DNA of 12,215 nt from an uncultured Clostridia bacterium (GTDB lineage Bacteria > Bacillota > Clostridia > UBA1381), in contig CAKSJU010000064.1 in assembly GCA_934463455.1 (NCBI GenBank), positions 1 through 12,215 on the forward strand. Direction: 5' to 3'. How positions within the stretch are numbered: position 1 is the stretch's first letter; every line of letters begins with the position of its first letter. The translations under genes and the position numbers were made by a program. Under the pieces are notes generated by a model. It was not told the DNA's origin. It was given only the letters and a program-made list of their open reading frames with translations, and searched no databases. Below are positions 6,653-12,215 of this stretch, one piece after another.

Positions 6653-7825
6653 GTGAAAAAAAGATTTTTTACCGTACTCATTGCTGCTGTTTTGGCGGTT
6701 TCGGCAATCTCGCCGAATGTGTATGCCGCAAAAAGCGTAAGTCAGCTGAAAAAAGAGATGCAGCAGCGTGAAAACGAAAGAAAAAAGACGGAAAAAGAAA
6801 TAAATTCAAAAAAAGACGAACGCGATGAAAAAATAAAAGAGCGTAACAGTCTTGATTTGCAGATTTCCGATATAATGAGCGATATTGACGATGCTCAGGA
6901 TGTAATCAATGACAAGCAGAAAGAAATTGAGCAAAAAAATGAAGAAATAGAAAAACTTACGGGAATTATAGACGAAAATACGGATAAGCTGAAAACCAGA
7001 ATGAAAATAATGTATGAATACGGAAATTCATCGTATTTGGAATTGGTTTTGGAGGCTAAAGGGTTAAGCGATTTTTTCAGCCGTGTGTCTGTTGTTAAAG
7101 ATATAGTGTCCCATGATAAAGAACTGATTAATACATATGTAAATGCGAAAAATGAAGTTGAATCGGCAAAGAGCGTGGTTGAACAGGAAAAAAACGAACA
7201 GGTTGAGGCAAAATCAATATTGAAAAATAAAAAAGGTCAGCTTGTTACACTTCAAAATCAAAAGGACGCTATTATAAAATCATTAAATTCCGATATAACT
7301 TCGCTTGAAGCACAGGAGAAAAAAGCGGAAGAGGATTATAACAGTCTTAAATCCGAGCTTAATAAAGCATTGGCAGCAGCTCAGGCTGCGGCGGCAAAAT
7401 CATCGTCGTCGTCAACGACACCGGCTTATGTCGGCAACGGAAAATTTATTTGGCCGTCAGCTGCATCAACCAGAGTAACTTCTGAATTCGGTAAAAGAAA
7501 TAAACCGAATGCAAAAGCGACCAGCGTACATCGCGGCATCGACATAGGAGCTCCCTCGGGAAGCAATGTTCTTGCAGCAGAGGCGGGAACTGTATTAACT
7601 GCGGGATATAACAGCAGTTACGGTTATTATGTAACAATAAACCACGGTGGTGGTTTTGTTACACTGTATGCTCATAACAGTAAACTGCTTGTTTCAAAAG
7701 GTGCAAGTGTAACAAAGGGACAGGTAATTGCAAAATCAGGCTCCACCGGAAATTCTACCGGTCCGCATATTCATTTTGAGGTAATGGTAAACGGAGTTTG
7801 TCAAAATCCGAGAAAGTATTTTTAA
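6653..7825 (+). CDS. Secreted coiled-coil M23 (LytM) endopeptidase, FtsEX-controlled type
   Basis: Predicted peptidoglycan endopeptidase of 390 residues, exported and probably switched on by FtsEX. A signal peptide (MKKRFFTVLIAAVLAVSAIS) ends with a likely cut after VYA, residue 25. Two charged heptad-rich coiled-coil stretches follow (about 29-112 and 150-230), then an alanine/serine linker (AAAKSSSSSTTPAY). The LytM domain fills about 263-390. Its zinc ligands and catalytic residues look intact: H293 and D297 in HRGID, H341 in LYAHN, and H372-x-H374 in HIHFEV. The layout is that of EnvC/PcsB/CwlO-type FtsX partners. E. coli EnvC has a degenerate LytM domain, whereas this one appears catalytically competent. 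GTG 6653 is the chosen start, and the ftsEX neighbours support the role. A terminator follows immediately. Confidence 0.93.
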   Translation: MKKRFFTVLIAAVLAVSAISPNVYAAKSVSQLKKEMQQRENERKKTEKEINSKKDERDEKIKERNSLDLQISDIMSDIDDAQDVINDKQKEIEQKNEEIEKLTGIIDENTDKLKTRMKIMYEYGNSSYLELVLEAKGLSDFFSRVSVVKDIVSHDKELINTYVNAKNEVESAKSVVEQEKNEQVEAKSILKNKKGQLVTLQNQKDAIIKSLNSDITSLEAQEKKAEEDYNSLKSELNKALAAAQAAAAKSSSSSTTPAYVGNGKFIWPSAASTRVTSEFGKRNKPNAKATSVHRGIDIGAPSGSNVLAAEAGTVLTAGYNSSYGYYVTINHGGGFVTLYAHNSKLLVSKGASVTKGQVIAKSGSTGNSTGPHIHFEVMVNGVCQNPRKYF

Positions 7826-7835
7826 TTTATAATTT

Positions 7836-7870
7836 AAAGGGGTGGCTGGCAGCAACCCCTTTTTGCTTTT
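7836..7870 (+). terminator. Rho-independent terminator after the ftsEX-M23 operon
   Basis: AAAGGGGT (7836-7843) pairs perfectly with ACCCCTTT (7855-7862) around an 11-base loop, followed by a T-rich tract (TTTTGCTTTT). It lies 10 bases after the peptidase stop and closes the ftsE-ftsX-peptidase unit. Confidence 0.9.
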
Positions 7871-7909
7871 AAAAAAGGGATGATTTTGCGAAGCAAATGT
7901 GACTTTTCG

Positions 7910-7937
7910 GAATATTTCGCATTTTTAATCATATTCT
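7910..7937 (+). promoter_or_regulatory. Candidate sigma-E (mother-cell) promoter for the S41 protease gene
   Basis: GAATATT (7910-7916) matches the sigma-E -35 pattern KMATATT. After 13 bases, CATATTCT (7930-7937) resembles the -10 pattern CATACANT. No sigma-A promoter with reasonable hexamers was seen between the upstream terminator and the gene. Sigma-E control would agree with B. subtilis ctpB, which is expressed in the mother cell. The spacer is at or just below the usual range, so this is tentative. Confidence 0.4.
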
Positions 7938-7994
7938 ACTATAGCTGCCGATTTTTCGGAAATAAAAAGATTTTCGGCTGCGAATGAAAAAAAG

Positions 7995-8000
7995 AAAGGA
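7995..8000 (+). promoter_or_regulatory. Ribosome binding site of the S41 protease gene
   Basis: AAAGGA lies 10 bases before ATG 8011. The alternative in-frame ATG at 7984 has no ribosome binding site, and the inner start puts the hydrophobic segment at the N-terminus. Confidence 0.65.
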
Positions 8001-8010
8001 AAGTATAGCT

Positions 8011-9153
8011 ATGAAAAAATACAAACTGATTATAATTACTTTTTTGTGTTCGGCAGCACTGATTTTATCGGGCGAAATACTTGTTTTCGGAGGAAACTTA
8101 AAATCAATAATTAAAATAAATAATATCATGGGTATTATGAAAAATGAGTTTTATTTTGATTTTGATAAGGATAAGCTCACCGATTACGCTTTGACAGGGG
8201 TTACGCTTGCGGCAGACGACCCGTATACAAGATATTACGATAAAGAACAATTTCAAAATTATATATCAAGCTCACAAAACAGCTATATAGGAATAGGTGT
8301 TGTACTCGGTGCGGATGACGATAACAAATATTTGAAAATATATTCTGTTGAAAAGGATACACCAAGTGAAAAAGCAGGACTTCACACCGGTGATATTATT
8401 CTTGAAATAGACGGTAATGCTTTTTCCGCCAATCAGCTAAATGAGGCGGTAGAGCTTTTAAGGAGAAAAAAAGTCGATACTCCAATTCCTATAAAGGTAC
8501 TCAGAAACGGTGAAGAGCTTGATTTTACCGTTACGAGAGAGTCAATTGAAAAGCATACTGTAACGAGCGGAAAAATTAATGAAAATATCGGTTATATAAA
8601 AATTGCATCTTTTGACAGAAAGGATAAAAACGACAAAAATTCGTCAGATACATATGATGAATTTAAAGCTGCTGCAGACGGCTTGCATGAGGACGGCTGT
8701 GAAAAAATCATAATAGATTTGAGAAATAATCCGGGCGGAGATGTAAAGGTGGTTTCAAAAATTGCCGATTATTTATTGCCTGAGGGTGTAGTAACATATA
8801 CGGAAGATAAGAAAGGGAAGAAAAATTATATATACTCGGACGAAGCTTGCGTTGATTTTGAGATTGTACTTCTGGTAAACGGCGGCAGTGCTTCGGCATC
8901 GGAGATATTAACCGGTGCGCTGAAAGACTATGAAAAAGCGAAAATTGTCGGTACAAAAACTTACGGAAAAGGAATTGTTCAAAGCGTTTATTCTTTTGCC
9001 GACGGCTCGGGAATGTCGGTGACGACATCAAGATATTTTTCTCCGAAAGGAACTTGTATACATAAAATAGGAATAGAGCCTGATTATTATATTGATTCCG
9101 AACAGGGCGAAAGAGATGTTCAGCTGGATAAGGCGGTAGAAATTTTAAAATAA
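8011..9153 (+). CDS. S41-family PDZ serine protease, CtpA/CtpB-like
   Basis: Carboxyl-terminal processing protease of 380 residues, anchored to or exported across the membrane. An N-terminal hydrophobic segment (about 5-26) is followed by a cap helix region, a PDZ domain (about 92-180, starting YIGIGVVLG), and the S41 core. The Ser-Lys pair is identifiable: S295 in GGSASASEI, K320 in TYGKGIVQ and Q324, with the 25-residue Ser-Lys spacing of the family. In B. subtilis, CtpB sits beside ftsEX and helps trigger sigma-K activation by cutting SpoIVFA during sporulation. Here the gene also follows ftsEX, but a terminator and a separate candidate promoter divide it from that operon. General CtpA roles, such as degrading or trimming hydrolases, are an alternative; an encoded hydrolase is the direct neighbour. 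The family call is secure; the sporulation role is inferred. Confidence 0.94.
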   Translation: MKKYKLIIITFLCSAALILSGEILVFGGNLKSIIKINNIMGIMKNEFYFDFDKDKLTDYALTGVTLAADDPYTRYYDKEQFQNYISSSQNSYIGIGVVLGADDDNKYLKIYSVEKDTPSEKAGLHTGDIILEIDGNAFSANQLNEAVELLRRKKVDTPIPIKVLRNGEELDFTVTRESIEKHTVTSGKINENIGYIKIASFDRKDKNDKNSSDTYDEFKAAADGLHEDGCEKIIIDLRNNPGGDVKVVSKIADYLLPEGVVTYTEDKKGKKNYIYSDEACVDFEIVLLVNGGSASASEILTGALKDYEKAKIVGTKTYGKGIVQSVYSFADGSGMSVTTSRYFSPKGTCIHKIGIEPDYYIDSEQGERDVQLDKAVEILK

Positions 9154-9158
9154 TTATT

Positions 9159-9200
9159 TTGCGTAAAAATGTAGAAAATTTATATAATTTGTGATATACT
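9159..9200 (+). promoter_or_regulatory. Sigma-A promoter region of pcrA
   Basis: Two overlapping candidates fit. TAGAAA (9172-9177) with TATACT (9195-9200) has a 17-base spacer and a TG one base before the -10. TTGCGT (9159-9164) with TATAAT (9183-9188) has an 18-base spacer. The first would start transcription about 33 bases before the gene. The 86-base gap shows no terminator for the upstream protease gene. Confidence 0.6.
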
Positions 9201-9239
9201 TATTAGGATAAGATAAAATAAAGAGAGATAGGTTACAAA

Positions 9240-11432
9240 ATGGATAATTTACTTGCAAAATTAAACGATAAACAAAGAGAGGCGGTAACAACAACAGAGG
9301 GTCCCGTGCTTGTCCTTGCCGGAGCAGGCAGCGGTAAAACTACGGTGTTGGTTAACAGAATAGCGTATATTATTGCAAAAAAGAAAGCTGCTCCGAAAAA
9401 TATTATTGCCATTACTTTTACAAATAAGGCAGCAAACGAAATGAAATCAAGAATAGAAACGATAATCGGAGATCGTGCAGACGGAATGTGGGTAAGTACA
9501 TTTCATTCGGCGTGCGTGAGAATACTCAGACGTAATATCGACATGATAGGCTATTCGAGTGATTTTGTAATATATGATACAGCGGATGCAAAAACGTTGA
9601 TGAAGGAATGTCTTAAGGAGCTTAACATGGACGATAAAGTCTATAATCCGAAGGCGGTGCTTTCATCTATAAGCAATGCTAAAGATAACATGCAAACTCC
9701 CGATATTTTTGAAGCTGTTAATTCGGGGGATTATTACCTTAGAAATATTGCAAGGATATATCGGCTGTATCAGGAAAAGCTGAAAAAAAACAATGCTCTT
9801 GATTTTGACGATATTGTATTCAATGCGGTAAAAATACTGATGGAAAATCAGGACGTGCTGAATTATTATCAGGATAAATTCAAGTACATATTGGTTGACG
9901 AGTATCAGGATACAAACAATGCTCAATATATGCTGATAAGTTTACTGGCACAAAAAAACAGAAATATATGTGTCGTGGGAGACGATGACCAAAGTATATA
10001 TAAATTCAGAGGAGCAAACATACAGAATATTTTGGGATTTGAAGATGAATTTCCGGATGCGGCCACAATTAAGCTTGAACAGAATTACCGTTCGACAAAA
10101 AATATTTTGGATGCCGCAAATGCAGTTATTGCGAACAATACGGAAAGAAAGGGAAAGGCACTTTGGACTGATAATTTCGCCGGAAATAAAATTACATTGT
10201 ATACTGCCGTAAACGAACGCGGAGAGGGAGAATATATAGCCAAAGAAATAGAAAAGCTTGTTGCAGACGGAGAAAGATATTCCAATGCTGCGGTTTTGTA
10301 CAGAACAAATGCCCAATCCCGTATAATTGAAGAAATGTTTTTGCGCTGGGCAATACCGTATAAGGTTTTGGCGGGACTTCGATTTTACGACAGAAAAGAA
10401 ATAAAAGACATAATTGCATATTTAAGAGTGATATATAATCAGCGTGACGACATAAGTTTGAAAAGAATTATTAACGAGCCGAAAAGGGGAATAGGTGCAA
10501 CAAGTATGGACAAAGGCTCTGCACTTGCTGCCGAAAAAGGTGTGTCGCTCTTTGAAATATTAAAAAATGCAAGCGAGTATAGCCAACTTATCAGAATATC
10601 CGGCAAAACGGAGGAATTTGTTAAATTAATTGAAAACCTTGAAAAGGCATCTCATACGATGAAGCTTGAAGATTTTGTTGTAAGAGTGCTGAATGATACG
10701 GGTTATCTTCCTGCACTGCAATTGGAAAACAGTATAGAATCGCAGACGAGGATTGAAAACCTGAAGGAGTTTATGTCGGTTGTTCAGGAGTTTGAAAAAG
10801 AAAATGATGAAATAAGCTTGTCGGCATTTTTGGAAAATCTTGCGCTTGTTGCCGATATTGATTCGTATGACGAGGACCAGGATTGTGTTGTTATGATGAC
10901 AGTTCACAGTGCTAAAGGTCTGGAATTTGATAATGTTTTTCTTACCGGCATGGAGGACGGGCTGTTTCCGTCAGCACGCTCATCAATGGAAAGAGAGGAT
11001 CTTGAAGAAGAGAGAAGATTGTGCTATGTCGCAATAACTCGTGCAAAGAAAAAACTGTATCTTACAAATACATGCTCAAGAATGATATACGGAAAAACGA
11101 CTGCGTCGCTGCCGTCATTGTTTTTAAAAGAAATTCCGGACGAGTATATTAACGAATGTTTTGATAATACTATCAAAAAAGCAACCGTGCAGATTGAACG
11201 AAAGGTAAATACCTTTAAGGACAATATTTTTAATCCGGTAAAAAATCACGAGCCGCTGCCGGAAAATATAAGATTTACTCCCGGGGACCGCGTTGTTCAT
11301 AAAAAATTCGGTGAGGGCACTATTATTTCAGTACAGCAGTTCGGTAAAGATGCCAAGCTGGAAATTAATTTTGACAATATAGGAAGAAAACAGCTTATGG
11401 CGGTTTTTGCAAAGCTTGAAAAAATAAAATGA
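9240..11432 (+). CDS. pcrA: ATP-dependent DNA helicase PcrA (UvrD/Rep family)
   Basis: Superfamily 1A 3'-to-5' helicase for DNA repair, clearing recombination filaments and handling replication-transcription conflicts. It has 730 residues, usual for PcrA. Motifs in order: Q motif with LNDKQREAV (Q12), Walker A GAGSGKTT (28-35, K33), motif Ia ITFTNKAANEM, motif II DEYQD (220-224), motif III GDDDQSIYKFRGA, motif IV QNYRSTKNIL, motif V TVHSAKGLEFDNVFL, and motif VI CYVAITRAKKKL (R601). The last 50 residues form the Tudor-like domain typical of PcrA/UvrD, which contacts RNA polymerase (GDRVVHKKFGEGTI). The ribosome binding site is weak (GAGAGATAGG), and ATG 9240 starts right at the conserved N-terminus. 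The gene is followed after 14 bases by a Dabb-family gene. Identification is secure. Confidence 0.97.
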   Translation: MDNLLAKLNDKQREAVTTTEGPVLVLAGAGSGKTTVLVNRIAYIIAKKKAAPKNIIAITFTNKAANEMKSRIETIIGDRADGMWVSTFHSACVRILRRNIDMIGYSSDFVIYDTADAKTLMKECLKELNMDDKVYNPKAVLSSISNAKDNMQTPDIFEAVNSGDYYLRNIARIYRLYQEKLKKNNALDFDDIVFNAVKILMENQDVLNYYQDKFKYILVDEYQDTNNAQYMLISLLAQKNRNICVVGDDDQSIYKFRGANIQNILGFEDEFPDAATIKLEQNYRSTKNILDAANAVIANNTERKGKALWTDNFAGNKITLYTAVNERGEGEYIAKEIEKLVADGERYSNAAVLYRTNAQSRIIEEMFLRWAIPYKVLAGLRFYDRKEIKDIIAYLRVIYNQRDDISLKRIINEPKRGIGATSMDKGSALAAEKGVSLFEILKNASEYSQLIRISGKTEEFVKLIENLEKASHTMKLEDFVVRVLNDTGYLPALQLENSIESQTRIENLKEFMSVVQEFEKENDEISLSAFLENLALVADIDSYDEDQDCVVMMTVHSAKGLEFDNVFLTGMEDGLFPSARSSMEREDLEEERRLCYVAITRAKKKLYLTNTCSRMIYGKTTASLPSLFLKEIPDEYINECFDNTIKKATVQIERKVNTFKDNIFNPVKNHEPLPENIRFTPGDRVVHKKFGEGTIISVQQFGKDAKLEINFDNIGRKQLMAVFAKLEKIK

Positions 11433-11437
11433 AAGGA
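11432..11437 (+). promoter_or_regulatory. Ribosome binding site of the Dabb-family gene, at the pcrA stop
   Basis: AAAGGA starts on the last base of the pcrA stop codon and lies 9 bases before ATG 11447. The upstream ATG at 11429, which overlaps the pcrA stop as ATGA, has no comparable site, so the inner start is preferred. Confidence 0.65.
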
Positions 11438-11446
11438 ACTATAAAA

Positions 11447-11737
11447 ATGATAAAACATATAGTATGCTTTAAATTAAAGGATAACAGTGATTGCGAAAAG
11501 AAGAAAGTCAGGGAGCTGCTTCTTTCGATGAAGGAGCATGTCCCTACTGTGACAGATATTGAAGTAGGATGTGATTTTCTGGCTTCGGAGCGTTCGTATG
11601 ATGTTATATTGCAGGTGACTTTGAAAGATAAAGCCACATTGGATGTATACCAGAATGACGAATATCATGTAAACACAGTTAAAAGCTATATGCACAAAGC
11701 TGCGTCGGCAAGTATAGCGGTTGATTATGAAATATAA
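11447..11737 (+). CDS. Dabb-family (stress-responsive A/B barrel) protein
   Basis: Small cytoplasmic protein of 96 residues from the Dabb family, dimeric alpha-beta barrels found in many bacteria and plants. Most members have no known reaction; a few catalyse cyclisation steps in specialised metabolism. The signs are the opening MIKHIVCFKLKD, the central PTVTDIEVGCDF, the SYDVILQVTLKD strand, and YQNDEYHVNTVKSYM with its conserved histidine near the C-terminal helix. The length fits a single-domain member (about 95-100). It is tightly downstream of pcrA and probably co-transcribed, and a strong hairpin follows 15 bases after the stop. Nothing in the neighbourhood points to a substrate, so function is unknown; the family assignment is good. 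Confidence 0.88.
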   Translation: MIKHIVCFKLKDNSDCEKKKVRELLLSMKEHVPTVTDIEVGCDFLASERSYDVILQVTLKDKATLDVYQNDEYHVNTVKSYMHKAASASIAVDYEI

Positions 11738-11748
11738 TCTTGGCAAGA
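11738..11748. repeat. 11-bp odd palindrome next to the terminator hairpin
   Basis: TCTTG and CAAGA flank a single central G (11738-11748). The loop is too small for a hairpin, so a protein-binding or cleavage-end role would be needed if it is functional. It directly follows the Dabb stop and precedes the 9-bp-stem hairpin by 4 bases. Confidence 0.5.
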
Positions 11749-11752
11749 GATG

Positions 11753-11790
11753 TCCCACCACCTCTAAAGTGGTGGGATTTATATAGTTTT
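11753..11790 (+). terminator. Strong hairpin ending the pcrA-Dabb unit
   Basis: TCCCACCAC (11753-11761) pairs perfectly with GTGGTGGGA (11769-11777) around a 7-base loop. The + strand continues TTTATATAGTTTT, an interrupted T tract. It sits between convergent genes, so it most simply terminates the + strand operon. The - strand side has no T tract. The hairpin and its flanks also resemble the palindromic end of an IS200/IS605-type element (see findings). Confidence 0.75.
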
Positions 11791-11805
11791 GCGTCACGGA
11801 TTCCC

Positions 11806-12180
11806 CTAATTGTTTACACCTATAATGCCGCCAAGTGCTCCGGAGGCAAGCGAGGCAATTAAAACGGTCAGCATATTCATATTCGGAGAAAAGCATTTTT
11901 TAACAATAATACCGGTAAGAACTATTATAATAAAATAACCTGCGGCAATTGCGAGACCGTGCAAAAGACCGGATTTTTCTATATTTTTTGAAACAGCGGC
12001 AGATGATATAAAGATACTAAGTCCGACGGCAGCCATAACCAAAACGGACAGCAAGGCATCGGATATTGTAAAGAAATAACATGCACCGGCAATTATAAGC
12101 AGTAAAATAAAAGTAAATATCAATGAAAATGCAATTCCTTTTATTATACCGGTCGTATTAAAATCTTTTTCATAAGACAT
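11806..12180 (-). CDS. TIGR04086/DUF3792 family four-helix membrane protein
   Basis: Small integral membrane protein of 124 residues, convergent to the pcrA operon. Four hydrophobic helices are evident at about 14-37, 42-63, 72-93 and 101-122, with a short charged loop SKNIEKSG (64-71) between helices two and three. The tail ASGALGGIIGVNN and the conserved IIKGIAFSLIFT start fit the TIGR04086 family (DUF3792, YrzE-like) of Bacilli and Clostridia, which has no known function. The start is well supported: on the - strand GGAGGG (12188-12193) lies 7 bases before the ATG. No export-cleavage site or catalytic motif was seen. Its promoter lies at or beyond the right edge of the window. Confidence 0.85.
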   Translation of the reverse strand: MSYEKDFNTTGIIKGIAFSLIFTFILLLIIAGACYFFTISDALLSVLVMAAVGLSIFISSAAVSKNIEKSGLLHGLAIAAGYFIIIVLTGIIVKKCFSPNMNMLTVLIASLASGALGGIIGVNN

Positions 12181-12187
12181 AAAAAAT

Positions 12188-12193
12188 CCCTCC
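12188..12193 (-). promoter_or_regulatory. Ribosome binding site of the DUF3792 gene
   Basis: On the - strand GGAGGG precedes the ATG (12180) by 7 bases. It is one of the best ribosome binding sites in the window and confirms the short gene as real. Confidence 0.85.
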
Positions 12194-12215
12194 GAAATAT
12201 TATAGTTATATAGCT

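Noticed and set aside
7948..7959. Small CCGA-TTTT-TCGG palindrome and nearby repeated GATTTT words before the protease gene
   Set aside because: The stem is only 4 bp and the repeats are short and imperfect; I see no riboswitch-like fold or conserved pattern.
9160..9170. 11-base word TGCGTAAAAAT shared by the pcrA and regulator (3788-3798) promoter regions
   Set aside because: It sits at different positions relative to the two promoters, is mostly A/T, and occurs only twice, so a shared regulatory site is not supported.
12199..12204. TATAAT on the - strand as promoter of the DUF3792 gene
   Set aside because: It is only 5 bases from the ribosome binding site, so transcription would start inside that site, and the matching -35 would lie outside the window.

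Overview
This 12.2-kb window is A+T-rich and densely packed with intact genes, almost all on the + strand. It reads as a chromosomal housekeeping segment from an endospore-forming Clostridia-type bacterium (Bacillota). The reasons are the spore-specific gene yunB at the left edge, strong GGAGG-type ribosome binding sites, the dnaG-rpoD pair, the ftsE-ftsX-hydrolase-ctpB order known from Gram-positives, and a Clostridia/Bacilli-type TIGR04086/DUF3792 membrane protein. I saw no phage, CRISPR array, rRNA, tRNA or intact insertion sequence.

Left block (1-3714): a sporulation gene yunB, then a 154-bp gap with a textbook sigma-H promoter, then dnaG (primase) and rpoD (housekeeping sigma factor) separated by 7 bp. 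The Bacillus subtilis rpoD operon is known to have a sigma-H promoter, so this looks like conserved wiring that keeps primase and sigma-A supplied at sporulation onset.

Middle block (3715-9153): a CdaR/PucR-type regulator with its own very A+T-rich promoter region and repeated TTTGTA words, a hairpin, then ftsE-ftsX (14-bp overlap) and a secreted coiled-coil M23 peptidase whose ribosome binding site overlaps the ftsX stop. FtsEX and the coiled-coil peptidase should form one machine in which ATP hydrolysis inside the cell switches on peptidoglycan cleavage outside. A clear terminator follows, then a CtpB-like S41/PDZ serine protease behind a candidate sigma-E promoter.

Right block (9154-12215): pcrA (UvrD-type helicase) with its own promoter, a small Dabb-family protein tightly downstream, a strong hairpin in the convergent intergenic space, and on the - strand a small four-helix membrane protein of the TIGR04086/DUF3792 family.

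Several starts were moved downstream from the longest possible frame because a good ribosome binding site sits just upstream of the inner start: yunB 35, dnaG 834, M23 peptidase 6653 (GTG), S41 protease 8011, Dabb 11447. No stretch longer than 300 bases lacks a gene; the gaps (680-833, 3715-3890, 4977-5069, 7826-8010, 9154-9239, 11738-11805) are described individually. Nothing here is clearly a new system. The most interesting signals are regulatory: the sigma-H promoter, the possible sigma-E promoter, the orphan CdaR-type regulator, and the palindromic segment at 11738-11805.
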